Counted from the first letter of the stretch, positions 1 through 7,896 are shown. The stretch: DNA of 64,000 nt from Nitrospira sp. (GCA_009594865.1 VOPT01000037.1:1-64000); one strand, 5' to 3'. Notes: generated by a model not told the origin, from the letters alone. Translations and numbers: made by a program.

Positions 1-144
1 AACGTCGATTGCTGCATGGGCGCGCCTCCTCATCAGGACTGCGCTTCTCTTTAGCACGTCGCGAACGGAGAATAAATCAGACCTTCCTTAGTATAGAAGG
101 CTGCGTGAGCAGGTCAAGAATTCGTACGATTCCTGGCTCGGCAA

Positions 145-174
145 TTGAAGATGCCCTGCGGGAGTGCGTATACT
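145..174 (+). promoter_or_regulatory. Candidate sigma-70 promoter for the zinc-ribbon gene at 200
   Basis: TTGAAG (145-150) and TATACT (169-174) are separated by 18 bases, which matches the sigma-70 layout with a strong -10 and a fair -35. Transcription would start near 181, just before the GAGGGA ribosome binding site of the gene at 200. No coding sequence was recognised upstream in 1-144. This was found by eye only. Confidence 0.4.
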
Positions 175-199
175 CTTCCGAACGACTGAGGGAACAATA

Positions 200-559
200 A
201 TGCCTCGTATTCAGCTCGAAGAAGTAGAAATGCGGCTGTCCAGCATACAGTGCGCAATTTGCAAAACGAATACTTTCGGCATCGATCGACGGACACTGCA
301 ATCGGACGGAGAGTGCCGCGGAGTGTGCCTAAAATGCCGCTACAGCTTCCCGGTGTATACGGACATGGAATTTTATGTGCGTACTCAGCCTGATATTCCA
401 TACCGACTTAAAGAGATTTCTTGCCCCAACTGTCAACACCGAGGTGTATCGCTCGACTTCCGCATCACGATGTCCGTCAGAGATGCGATCTATTTTGTTA
501 CTTGTACGGCATGCCACACGCAGTTTCCTGAACGTTCGTCCTTGGAAGCATTTGAATAG
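200..559 (+). CDS. Small zinc-ribbon-like hypothetical protein
   Basis: A 119-residue protein of unknown function. It contains four CxxC knuckles (CAIC, CLKC, CPNC, CTAC), arranged as two pairs about 30 residues apart. That pattern suggests two zinc ribbons, or one double ribbon, and a nucleic-acid- or protein-binding role. I chose the ATG at 200 rather than the in-frame start at 164 because GAGGGA lies about 6 bases upstream. The 164 start would also fall inside the candidate promoter. There is no signal peptide or membrane segment, so the protein is probably cytoplasmic. Zinc binding is inferred from the cysteines alone and I do not recognise a named family. Confidence 0.7.
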   Translation: MPRIQLEEVEMRLSSIQCAICKTNTFGIDRRTLQSDGECRGVCLKCRYSFPVYTDMEFYVRTQPDIPYRLKEISCPNCQHRGVSLDFRITMSVRDAIYFVTCTACHTQFPERSSLEAFE

Positions 560-597
560 CCCATTACCACCAGGTTTTCGTGTATACTAATCGTATT

Positions 598-783
598 ATG
601 ACTGACACACAAAAACCAAATGCCCCGCTCCCTGCCACTGATGCCGCAGTTAAGCCTCGCAAGGAAATCCCTCTCGTCTCAGTGCCGAACGACCGAGACA
701 TGATTGCGGCGGAAATGGCGGCGCTCTTCGATGAGGACCGTGTGTCTCATCAACATGGATCCTCAGAACCTGAAGCCGATTAG
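598..783 (+). CDS. Short hypothetical protein, possibly leaderless
   Basis: A 61-residue, Pro/Ala-rich acidic protein with no recognisable domain, signal peptide or cysteine motif. It begins 38 bases after the zinc-ribbon gene. No Shine-Dalgarno sequence precedes the ATG at 598. A TATACT hexamer at 583-588, identical to the -10 before the neighbouring gene, would put transcription initiation at about 594-595. Translation could therefore be almost leaderless. The start could also be the in-frame ATG at 580, which would add six residues. Its short length makes even its reality moderately uncertain. Confidence 0.45.
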   Translation: MTDTQKPNAPLPATDAAVKPRKEIPLVSVPNDRDMIAAEMAALFDEDRVSHQHGSSEPEAD

Positions 784-787
784 CGCT

Positions 788-1993
788 TCACGCAGGCCGA
801 ATGACTTCGGCAATTCCTGAAGAAAGAATGCGGCCAACCATTGCTGGACGGCCTTTTCTTTCTTTTCGAATAATATCGTCCACTCGTACGATGGCCCCAC
901 GATGCCATCCCTCAAATGCGGCATTCGATGGTGAGGCTTCTTTATCTTGTCTCCCCACTTCTGACCTTCCGGTCTCATCGCACAACCACACCCGCTTTTC
1001 GCCCTTCATCTCGCGCAATTCGCTCACAACGCGGTGGTAGTCCGGATTCCGAGGCGCCAACGTTTTTCCATCTTTACGTAAGATGACATACGAAAACTTG
1101 AGCGCATCTTTGATAAATCCCACCTCCCGATCGATCTGGTGGATCCAGGCAGGAGTGTGCCACGCTCGTTCTTCATGGCACCAATCATCCGGTTTCGATA
1201 ACGCCGGACAGGGTTGATCATGAAGGCAGGGGCTGTAGATGGAGCACGACGTTCCGGAAAGTAGATTGTCCCGGACGTGATGTAAGGCACGTGACGCAGA
1301 CCTCGATGCTGGTTCAATTAGCATCAAGCTGCCTTGTTTCGCTAGGCAGCTTGCGAGCTGACTGATTAGTGCCGTTCGTTGACCAATAGAATCTGAGCTC
1401 CCGGCAAACAACTCCGAAAGCACATTCTGCGCGATGATAAGGTGATAGCCATTTTCCATTCCAACCAATTTAAGGACAGACGGAAGGGAACGCTCAAGAT
1501 TGCACACAGTGGTCTGTAATGGCGCAATGGCATGGATGCCAGTCTGTCTAGCGTATTCCTGCCAAAGCTTCCCAGACAGTTTCAGGGCATCGCCCGACCT
1601 GTCAAGTGCCGTCATACGAAGCGACGTTATCGGCGGGTGGGACTGAGAGCGGCACCAATCCAACAGGGCAAGTGCACCAGTTCCAGGCCCACCTCCTAGA
1701 TCTAGGACTCGAAATTCTTCGTCGGAAAAAGAAGGAAGTAGCGGTCGTAATTCTTCCAGAAGTAGCTGGACCTTACTCACGTTGACCGGCACATAGTATG
1801 CCAGATAGCTGGCACGGAGAGCCTGATTATCAAGATAAGCAGTCCCAGGGCCTTTGCCCTCGACAGTAAACATTTCCGACAAATTTTTCACCCCAGCCAA
1901 GAGTGAAGCCGAAAATGATGGATCGCCTGCGGGACTATTGAGGCCAGCGACCGTGGCGATGGTGCTTAATACGGCTGATGATAGTTGGTACAT
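788..1993 (-). CDS. Rsm22-family (METTL17-like) small-subunit rRNA methyltransferase
   Basis: A 401-residue predicted SAM-dependent methyltransferase of the Rsm22 family, which acts on or near the small ribosomal subunit. It has the SAM-binding motif DLGGGPGTG near residue 95, preceded by the family segment YLAYYVPVNVSK. After the methyltransferase core come four cysteines near residues 250-275, spaced C-x5-C-x5-C-x9-C (within TSCSIYSPC and CPALSKPDDWC). In METTL17 relatives such cysteines hold a 4Fe-4S cluster. The C-terminal 100 residues form a basic, beta-rich extension. The start is supported by GAGGT about 7 bases upstream. It diverges from the gene at 2062 across 68 bases. The family call is fairly secure; the exact rRNA target is unknown. 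Confidence 0.75.
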   Translation of the reverse strand: MYQLSSAVLSTIATVAGLNSPAGDPSFSASLLAGVKNLSEMFTVEGKGPGTAYLDNQALRASYLAYYVPVNVSKVQLLLEELRPLLPSFSDEEFRVLDLGGGPGTGALALLDWCRSQSHPPITSLRMTALDRSGDALKLSGKLWQEYARQTGIHAIAPLQTTVCNLERSLPSVLKLVGMENGYHLIIAQNVLSELFAGSSDSIGQRTALISQLASCLAKQGSLMLIEPASRSASRALHHVRDNLLSGTSCSIYSPCLHDQPCPALSKPDDWCHEERAWHTPAWIHQIDREVGFIKDALKFSYVILRKDGKTLAPRNPDYHRVVSELREMKGEKRVWLCDETGRSEVGRQDKEASPSNAAFEGWHRGAIVRVDDIIRKERKGRPAMVGRILSSGIAEVIRPA

Positions 1994-2009
1994 AGAGTTG
2001 ACCTCTCGG

Positions 2010-2039
2010 TTGACCCTTCAAAGACTGCTGCGGTATCTT
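2010..2039 (+). promoter_or_regulatory. Candidate sigma-70 promoter for the gene at 2062
   Basis: TTGACC (2010-2015) and TATCTT (2034-2039) are 18 bases apart and would start transcription near 2046, just before the ribosome binding site. A second TTGACC lies at 1998-2003. The region is the short divergent spacer between the Rsm22-like gene and this gene, so it may carry both promoters. Found by eye only. Confidence 0.35.
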
Positions 2040-2061
2040 GAAAGACAGAGGAGTACTTCAC

Positions 2062-2310
2062 ATGACTGACCCCATTTTGCAAGCCTACCGAGAAGTTGAA
2101 ATGGCGATGGAACGTTTTACGCTGGTCCTTCATGACCACGTCGATCATCTTCGGAAGACCGAAGACCCCGGATCAGACAAGCTACATCGCATGGCGAATG
2201 GCACCAAAGCCATGCGTGATAGCGCATCTATCTATTTGTCCTATGCTAAATACGTGGCTCACGGTATGCCAGAAAACCCTGATCTCGTTGAGGAAGATCT
2301 TCAAGGTTGA
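2062..2310 (+). CDS. Small helical hypothetical protein
   Basis: An 82-residue charged protein predicted from composition to be mostly alpha-helical, with no cysteines, signal peptide or membrane segment. I do not recognise a family. The ATG at 2062 is chosen because AGAGGAG sits about 8 bases upstream; an in-frame ATG at 2038 would remove that spacing. It is monocistronic, with a candidate promoter just upstream and a strong hairpin terminator 26 bases after its stop. That arrangement supports it being a real, separately transcribed gene. Confidence 0.65.
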   Translation: MTDPILQAYREVEMAMERFTLVLHDHVDHLRKTEDPGSDKLHRMANGTKAMRDSASIYLSYAKYVAHGMPENPDLVEEDLQG

Positions 2311-2336
2311 GAGCGCTCAAAATCATGAAATGCAAA

Positions 2337-2365
2337 GGGCCCGTTCGGCTTCGCCGAACGGGCCC
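2337..2365. terminator. Bidirectional hairpin terminator
   Basis: A perfect 13-bp GC-rich stem (GGGCCCGTTCGGC, 2337-2349, paired with 2353-2365) closes a 3-base loop. It lies between two convergent genes, the rightward gene ending at 2310 and the leftward por operon ending at 2397. There is no long T-run on either side, so termination may be imperfect or factor-aided. Confidence 0.75.
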
Positions 2366-2396
2366 TGCTCTGTCACCAGCATTACGCGGCTAAAGC

Positions 2397-3731
2397 TTAG
2401 ATGCTGCGCATGAAGTGTCCCATGGCTTCGTGGTCGGCAGCTGACGCCCCCATCACCTGAGAAATCGCCACGTTCGTGGACTTCTTTCCAGTCAATCCGG
2501 ATTCAACTTCGTCAACAATGAGTTCCACCGGCATTGATTGGCCACCATAAACCCGTGGTCCACCGATGATCTTCGCATTTGAAAATCCGTAGATGGCTGT
2601 CGCCACTTCCTTTGCCAACCATCCCACGTAGTTAAATTCCGGCACAACAATCAGCTTTGCTTTTGCGCAGAGTTTGCGCAATTCCTGAGTCGGGAACGGA
2701 CGAAGCGACCGAATCTTGATCAGCCCAACCTTGATGCCCTTTTCCGCGCAAATACGTACAGCTTCACGCGATTGAGCCGCTGCGCTACCCGAAGCGATGA
2801 TGATCGCCTCAGCATCCTCGACATTTTCAGCGGTGAGCAGCCCGCCCATATATTGATTAATGTATTTTCGAGATCGTTCGACCGCCGCCCACACTTCCTG
2901 TTGCCAGACAGCATGAATGTTGTACGCCATGAAATTTGATTTCTGAACCGGGGCGTCGCGAGAAAGTCGAGCCGGAGGATTCTCGGCATCTAACACCGGA
3001 ACAGCCCCACGCCATGGCTCACGAGGAGGTAGCTTCATGCCGCGATCTTGCATGCGCACATAGCCTCTAGCATGCGTCACAAAGAAGCCGTCGCAACACA
3101 CACCAACAGGAAGCGTCACGTCGTTTTTCTCACTGATGACAAATCCGGCAAGCGTAAAGTCATACATGTCTTGCTGATTTTCAGCATGAAACACGATCAT
3201 GCCGCAATTGAGCAGATACGACACTTCGATATTGTCTGGCTGAATGGCCAATGGGGCATTCACTACTCGACACGTAAACATCGCTACAACAGGCAGCCGG
3301 TGGCCAGGCCATGAAGCAATACCTTCGAGTCCTCTTAACGTCCCGGGCCCTGCGGTTGCGGTATAGCATCGCACGCCAGCTCGAGAACCACCCGCAATAG
3401 CCGCCATGACGCCAACCTCTTCCTCGCCGCGGTAGTATTCCTTCACATACCCCTCTCCGTACAGGACACCGACCAGCTGCATGGTTTCACTTTGAGGGGT
3501 GATTGGATAGGCAATAGCTAGATCGACGTTGGAGCGACGGATGGCTTCCTTTGCCGCCTCACTGCCGGTAATAAATTCCTTGGTCCGGGGGGCTTCCAAA
3601 AACATATATTCCGGCGTTACGACCTTCTGTTGTTTTGCGGCCGCATGAGGATCCTTCTTGGCCTCTACCTTTGGGGCAGATACGCTCGTAGCCGGATCGC
3701 TCTGGGGACTGGTCTTTTGTGCTTCGCTCAT
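2397..3731 (-). CDS. porA: 2-oxoacid:ferredoxin oxidoreductase, alpha subunit (probably pyruvate type)
   Basis: Catalytic alpha subunit (444 aa) of a five-subunit 2-oxoacid:ferredoxin oxidoreductase, which interconverts an acyl-CoA plus CO2 and a 2-oxoacid using reduced ferredoxin. It carries the family's N-terminal pyrimidine-binding domain (AYPITPQSE, then YRGEEEVGVMAAIAG) and the C-terminal transketolase-C-like domain (SLRPFPTQEL, VVPEFNYVGWLAKEV). Residues 1-36 form an unusual Ala/Lys/Gln-rich low-complexity extension before the conserved core. AGAGGTG precedes the ATG. It is the last gene of the operon beta-gamma-ferredoxin-E-alpha. Pyruvate and 2-oxoglutarate enzymes of this class cannot be separated from sequence by eye, so the por symbol is provisional. 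Confidence 0.85.
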   Translation of the reverse strand: MSEAQKTSPQSDPATSVSAPKVEAKKDPHAAAKQQKVVTPEYMFLEAPRTKEFITGSEAAKEAIRRSNVDLAIAYPITPQSETMQLVGVLYGEGYVKEYYRGEEEVGVMAAIAGGSRAGVRCYTATAGPGTLRGLEGIASWPGHRLPVVAMFTCRVVNAPLAIQPDNIEVSYLLNCGMIVFHAENQQDMYDFTLAGFVISEKNDVTLPVGVCCDGFFVTHARGYVRMQDRGMKLPPREPWRGAVPVLDAENPPARLSRDAPVQKSNFMAYNIHAVWQQEVWAAVERSRKYINQYMGGLLTAENVEDAEAIIIASGSAAAQSREAVRICAEKGIKVGLIKIRSLRPFPTQELRKLCAKAKLIVVPEFNYVGWLAKEVATAIYGFSNAKIIGGPRVYGGQSMPVELIVDEVESGLTGKKSTNVAISQVMGASAADHEAMGHFMRSI

Positions 3732-3769
3732 CGTTACACCTCTTGACTTATTGCCTTATCCTAGAACCC

Positions 3770-4534
3770 CTAGCCTTCTCGCTTCATCTGATCAGAAGAG
3801 TGACCGAAAGCAGCCGCACTGCCTGCACCGGCTGCGGAAGGCATGAAAGTCATAGGATTTGTATGCGTTTTGCCATCGTGAACCTTTGACTGGGTCCCCG
3901 TGAAGCGGACATTTTCACCGTTGTCGGGCAGCTTAATGCCCATTTCCTCACGAACTTTCTTGAAGATTTGCGCGGTCTTCTTCAACTTTATGGTATCGGA
4001 ATCTCGAATTGTCAGCATGGCGTCTTCGTGGCCCTGCTCAGCACAAATAGCCATGGTGCAGCAATTCGTCCCTGCGCGAATCATTTTGAGGGTGAGGTTG
4101 GCGTAATGACAATGGACGCCAATAAAAATACATGCCTCAATCTTGTTACCCCAAATCGTCAGGTTGGGATGATTTGGATTGATCACTTCTTCCGGATCAA
4201 TCTTCGGGTACTTGGGGCGATAATCCGGCATAGGAATAATCATGACGTCCGGGATCTGCGCCGCAATTTCCAGCACTGCCTTGGCTTTTTCAACCGCATG
4301 GTTGTTCCACGCCCACAAGACGAGAGGCCCCGGGAAAATCGTTGCATTCGGGCTCGTCAGCATTTTTCGAGCCATTTCTTCAATCACGGTGTCTTCATTA
4401 GGCTCGAGGAGCCCGTAATACAGTCCTTGCCCAGGATCAGGCAGCGACACTCCCAACTGAGCTGCTGACGGTGGATGGAACCCTGCCGGTCCTGGCACGA
4501 TAATCCGTTCTCTCGTATCTTGCGTCGTTCCCAC
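3770..4534 (-). CDS. porE: 2-oxoacid:ferredoxin oxidoreductase, fifth (E-type) subunit
   Basis: A protein of 254 residues matching the extra subunit found only in five-subunit 2-oxoacid:ferredoxin oxidoreductases, as in Hydrogenobacter and Nitrospira. Its biochemical role is poorly defined. Visible features are a conserved central segment with HCHYANLTL and an adjacent NCCTMAICAEQGHEDA, rich in Cys and His and possibly metal- or cofactor-binding. The C-terminus is Gly/Ala/Ser-rich. A TTG at 4555 would abut the ferredoxin gene, but the GTG at 4534 has AAAGGGG about 8 bases upstream and is preferred. Its place inside the operon, between the ferredoxin and alpha genes, is the main support for its assignment. 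Confidence 0.7.
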   Translation of the reverse strand: MGTTQDTRERIIVPGPAGFHPPSAAQLGVSLPDPGQGLYYGLLEPNEDTVIEEMARKMLTSPNATIFPGPLVLWAWNNHAVEKAKAVLEIAAQIPDVMIIPMPDYRPKYPKIDPEEVINPNHPNLTIWGNKIEACIFIGVHCHYANLTLKMIRAGTNCCTMAICAEQGHEDAMLTIRDSDTIKLKKTAQIFKKVREEMGIKLPDNGENVRFTGTQSKVHDGKTHTNPMTFMPSAAGAGSAAAFGHSSDQMKREG

Positions 4535-4555
4535 GCCCGTTCCCCTTTCGTCCAA

Positions 4556-4879
4556 TTACCCAACTACAGGGCTAACCAGTGTCGCCGTTGTACTTTTTTC
4601 GCCATAGGTAATATTGTCCGTCAGTGCCGCCACCGGCAGCTGGTCGATCATAATCATTTTGATGGCATTATTTTTTGCCATATTGTCGCAGACCCACACA
4701 CATTGCGCGCAGCCCTTGCATCGATCTACAGCCACATACGCCGAGCCATACTTAAACCCTTTATCCTTGCCCATTTCATCACTATAAAGAATGGTATTGG
4801 CTTCAGGGCAATACTGCGTGCAAAGCTTGCAACTTTTTGCGGCACAGATCTCAACGCTGATATCGGCTACGAGATACAT
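4556..4879 (-). CDS. porD: 2-oxoacid:ferredoxin oxidoreductase, delta subunit (2x[4Fe-4S] ferredoxin)
   Basis: A 107-residue ferredoxin-like subunit that relays electrons between the catalytic Fe-S centre and external ferredoxin. Two cysteine clusters are visible: an N-terminal one, CAAKSCKLCTQYCP, with a widened first gap (C-x4-C-x2-C-x3-C-P), and a second, CKGCAQCVWVCD, in which Asp replaces the usual trailing Pro. Each can hold a 4Fe-4S cluster. AAGGAG precedes the ATG at ideal spacing. It lies 24 bases after the gamma gene and directly before the E subunit gene. Confidence 0.85.
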   Translation of the reverse strand: MYLVADISVEICAAKSCKLCTQYCPEANTILYSDEMGKDKGFKYGSAYVAVDRCKGCAQCVWVCDNMAKNNAIKMIMIDQLPVAALTDNITYGEKSTTATLVSPVVG

Positions 4880-4903
4880 GAGAACTCCTTGTCCGTGTCC
4901 GGA

Positions 4904-5617
4904 TTACGCCGTGACGCTCTCGGTCGCTTCAGAACGTTTCACGGATGGTGCGGACCATCCATGGTCAACAGCATAATTCCAGCCCGCTCGAATAACCGCC
5001 ACATTTTTCTCAATCAATTCTTGTTTCTTCTTAAATTTTCGTTCGACAACACTATCCAAGGCCGCTGTTCCTCCGGATACGACAAAGCCCTTGCCGAGGA
5101 ACCGATCCTTGACGGACTGCTCTAACGCCTCCACAGAAGTCAGGCCAGTAATAGCACCAATGCAACCCATTAACGCCATATTCGTGGCGAGATCCATTCC
5201 CGCAACCTCAAGCGAGAGCTTGGTAGCAGGGAAGTAATAAAGCTTTGCATGACGCTCTTCGAGCTCGCGAGCTTGATCCCGGTGCAATTTCATTGGGCCG
5301 TCATTATTGATTAACGCGATACCATTCTCTTTTAAGCCGAAATAGAAGGGCATCGTATATGACTTGCCGTGCGTAATGACTTGGGGGTGGAAAATGATAA
5401 TGATGTGCGGAAAGGTGATTTCGCCGATTTCGTAAATAGGCTCATCAGAAACTCTGACATAGCTTTCAACCGGCGCCATGCGCTTTTCTGACCCGTAAAA
5501 CGGTACGATTGTACTTTCACCGCCGGCATGAATGACCGCTGTGCTCAGAATGTGCGAGCCGGTCACAACGCCCTGGCCACCCACACCTGCCATACGAATA
5601 TTGAACCGTGTCGCCAT
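4904..5617 (-). CDS. porG: 2-oxoacid:ferredoxin oxidoreductase, gamma subunit
   Basis: A 237-residue gamma subunit, the CoA-handling domain of the enzyme. It begins with the family's signature RMAGVGGQGVVTGSHIL followed by a Gly-rich loop, and has the typical mid-protein LINNDGP and DLATNMALMGCIGA segments. AAGGAGG precedes the ATG. It lies 22 bases downstream of the beta gene. The C-terminal 40 residues are longer than in the shortest homologues and end in a charged tail. The family call is secure; the substrate of the complex is not determined by this subunit. Confidence 0.87.
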   Translation of the reverse strand: MATRFNIRMAGVGGQGVVTGSHILSTAVIHAGGESTIVPFYGSEKRMAPVESYVRVSDEPIYEIGEITFPHIIIIFHPQVITHGKSYTMPFYFGLKENGIALINNDGPMKLHRDQARELEERHAKLYYFPATKLSLEVAGMDLATNMALMGCIGAITGLTSVEALEQSVKDRFLGKGFVVSGGTAALDSVVERKFKKKQELIEKNVAVIRAGWNYAVDHGWSAPSVKRSEATESVTA

Positions 5618-5639
5618 ACTGAATCCTCCTTAAACTTGC

Positions 5640-6539
5640 TCAGGCCTTCGGCAGACCAGGAGCGGGCGCAGCGGGCTTCGGGAGGAACTCCTTATAGCCA
5701 TAGCGCTCCGTGAGAAATTGCTTTGCTTCGTCGGTGATGTATTCGGAGAACTGATAGCGATCGTTTTCAACGTTTTTGGCGTCTTCCATGACCTTATCGG
5801 TTGGAATAGCGTATTCAATGTTGCAGGAGGTATAGGCCTGAATATACGTCGACCCAACTTCTCTGGCGATCAGCACAGCCTTCTTGATCACGCTTTCAAC
5901 ACGGCGAGGGTTGTTCGGAACGACCGTGGCAACGTACGCGCATCCGGCAACCTTCGCCATCTGCAACATATCCATTTTTTCAAACTTTTTTCCCAACGGG
6001 GCCATCTTCAGCACGGCACCACGATTCGTCATTCCGCTTTCTTGACCACCCGTATTCCCATAGACTTCGTTGTCCAGCATGATCGTGGTAAATCGTTCTT
6101 TCCGGAACCAGGAGTGAAGAACTTGCTGGAATCCGATATCCGCCGTCCCGCCGTCCCCGGCCATCACCACCACATCCTTCGGCTTATCACCAAAGCGCAG
6201 CCGCAAACCGCGTGACAACCCACTGGCTACACCATTTTGGTCACCATAGTTACCGTACACGAACGGAATGGCTGCTTGCGAAATGGCCAAACGGCCACAG
6301 CCAGCCGTACCAACAGTAATGGTGTCTTCCGGATTGGGGAATGCGATCATGGCGAGGCGGATGAAGAGGGTCATCGCACATCCAGCGCACATCGGGTGCT
6401 CTTCCAGCACTTCTTTGAAAGATCCCATCTGCGAGACGGATACTTTTTTCCCAAACGGACCGTGCTCGACCATGTCTCGATATTCTTTCGGCATGAATTT
6501 TTCAAAGCCGCTCGAGAACTTGACGTAATCAAGACTCAT
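5640..6539 (-). CDS. porB: 2-oxoacid:ferredoxin oxidoreductase, beta subunit (TPP-binding)
   Basis: A 299-residue beta subunit that binds thiamine diphosphate and the proximal 4Fe-4S cluster. The cluster cysteines are CAGC near residue 51, a Cys in AGCGRLA near residue 80, and a Cys in TSCNIEYAI near residue 220. The TPP-Mg site is MAGDGGTADIG followed by NEVYGNTGGQ. GGGAGGG lies about 8 bases before the ATG. It is the first gene of the operon, and a candidate promoter sits 164 bases upstream. In autotrophs with the reductive TCA cycle this complex runs in the carboxylating direction, which is an inference here. Confidence 0.88.
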   Translation of the reverse strand: MSLDYVKFSSGFEKFMPKEYRDMVEHGPFGKKVSVSQMGSFKEVLEEHPMCAGCAMTLFIRLAMIAFPNPEDTITVGTAGCGRLAISQAAIPFVYGNYGDQNGVASGLSRGLRLRFGDKPKDVVVMAGDGGTADIGFQQVLHSWFRKERFTTIMLDNEVYGNTGGQESGMTNRGAVLKMAPLGKKFEKMDMLQMAKVAGCAYVATVVPNNPRRVESVIKKAVLIAREVGSTYIQAYTSCNIEYAIPTDKVMEDAKNVENDRYQFSEYITDEAKQFLTERYGYKEFLPKPAAPAPGLPKA

Positions 6540-7003
6540 AAGGATTCCCTCCCTTTTATGCTCTGGTGACTCTTCCGTCCTTCAAGAACGGCCAGAGAAA
6601 GCCAAGTGCAAATGATATCAATGTTGTTCGGACTAAATACTGGGCTGTATTCCTGAAACGGAAAGGAATGTCGACTTACGACCTAACTGTTTGATGCCGC
6701 CGAGTGTAGCAAAGCGCAAAAAAATCTGTCAATCAAGTCGGCGCTACAAATTAGGAAGAACCTGTCATTCCACGATAACGGCAAGTCTATAGAGTCCACA
6801 AAAGCATTGCAACTTTACAGAAGGCCCACACTGAACGAAAGAAGGCCTAGTGGAAGCTGTGCAGCTAGGCCCTTGGCCCTAAATCCGCTGGAACGCAAAG
6901 ATTTTTACCGATGAACAAAACGGAGATAAGGTTCAATTCAGTTGCAGTTCGGTTAAGAAGCGCGTAGAAATTGTCGCTTACCATAATGGGGTCCATAAGA
7001 TCT
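6540..7003. other. Divergent intergenic region between the por operon and the MetV-like gene
   Basis: About 460 bases with no credible gene. It holds the candidate por promoter (6703-6732, minus strand). A 7-bp inverted repeat, GGCCTAG (6844-6850) with CTAGGCC (6865-6871), has a loop that contains a further small palindrome, AGCTG/CAGCT. The remainder is AT-richer than the flanking genes. No tRNA or riboswitch fold was recognised. Confidence 0.5.
6703..6732 (-). promoter_or_regulatory. Candidate sigma-70 promoter of the por operon
   Basis: Read on the minus strand, TTGACA (6732-6727) and TACACT (6708-6703) are separated by 18 bases. The -35 is a perfect consensus. Transcription would begin near 6696, giving a 5' leader of about 155 bases before the beta subunit gene, long enough to carry regulation. 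Found by eye only. Confidence 0.45.
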
Positions 7004-7252
7004 ATGGCGATACGTGTTCTGGTACCGGGCGAGGAACAGGGCGATCAACGGGTTGGAGGCGTGCATAAGCGCCCGCCGATCCCTGATGGTTCGCTCAAGG
7101 CTGAATGCCCAAAATTCATGAGCCACGGCCCCTGCGGAGGGGTTCGCAAGGGTGGGTTTTGCGAAGTCTATCCAGACATGACCTGTCCATGGGTCACCCT
7201 GTACAACAAACTCAAGGAATTGGGCCAGCTGGAATGGATGAAACAGGTGTGA
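7004..7252 (+). CDS. MetV-like protein (methylenetetrahydrofolate reductase C-terminal domain family)
   Basis: A stand-alone protein of about 82 residues matching the zinc/Fe-S cysteine domain that partners MetF in acetogens and related bacteria (MTHFR_C family). The signature is clear: CPKFMSHGPCGG, then GGFCEVYPDMTCPW. In MetVF enzymes this subunit is required for MetF activity, so it may pair with the metF product encoded at 20734-21624. The start is uncertain: ATG at 7004 gives a compact domain, while ATG at 6986 or TTG at 6971 would add 6 or 11 residues. None has a strong ribosome binding site. The queF gene follows 24 bases downstream. Confidence 0.7.
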   Translation: MAIRVLVPGEEQGDQRVGGVHKRPPIPDGSLKAECPKFMSHGPCGGVRKGGFCEVYPDMTCPWVTLYNKLKELGQLEWMKQV

Positions 7253-7276
7253 CGATTGCCGGTAAGGGGTGATGGA

Positions 7277-7705
7277 GTGAAAGAACAGAACCAGAAAAAG
7301 TTGAAGGCAGGAAGCTCCACCACCAAGCTCGGCTACAACGAGCGGCATGCGCGCAGTGGGATCTCCGCGCCTTTACCAGACATTGAAACCTTTCCAAACC
7401 AGTACAAAAGTTACGAAATTACGATTGTCATTCCTGAATATACGGCGATCTGCCCTAAGACCAATCTTCCCGACTTCGGAACGATTACTCTTCACTATAA
7501 GCCGAATAAGCACTGCCTTGAGCTCAAGGCACTCAAAATGTACGTCCACGCTTACAGAAACATCGGTATTTTCTACGAAAATGCCGTCAACCGCATCCTC
7601 CAAGATGTGGTTCGAGCCTGTCGACCGACGTGGGCCAAGGTCACGGGTGAGTTTGCGGCTCGCGGAGGGTTGCGCAGCGTCATCGAGGCGAAATATCCCG
7701 AGTAA
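7277..7705 (+). CDS. queF: NADPH-dependent 7-cyano-7-deazaguanine (preQ0) reductase
   Basis: A QueF of the short, single-module type (about 142 aa). It reduces the nitrile of preQ0 to the amine of preQ1 in queuosine biosynthesis. The catalytic cysteine lies in YTAICPKTNLPDFG, and the family's substrate-binding segment ELKALKMYVHAYRN follows about 35 residues later. A GTG at 7277 with AAGGGG about 8 bases upstream is preferred over the in-frame TTG at 7256. The remaining queuosine genes are not in this window. It follows the MetV-like gene closely and may be co-transcribed. Confidence 0.92.
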   Translation: MKEQNQKKLKAGSSTTKLGYNERHARSGISAPLPDIETFPNQYKSYEITIVIPEYTAICPKTNLPDFGTITLHYKPNKHCLELKALKMYVHAYRNIGIFYENAVNRILQDVVRACRPTWAKVTGEFAARGGLRSVIEAKYPE

Positions 7706-7896
7706 TGTTCTCCCGTCGTCCACCCGCTCGTCTTAGCCGAACCCTCCGCCGGCTGTGCCCATTTTTCCGCAAATGATTGAATCACCTCCCACCGCCCATC
7801 CGCATACCTTGGCTCTGTAGCCGCCATCCTCATCGCCCTTACACCTAAAGTCTCGCTGCGAATCCGCCGACATCGGACAGTCAAGGTGTAATACGG

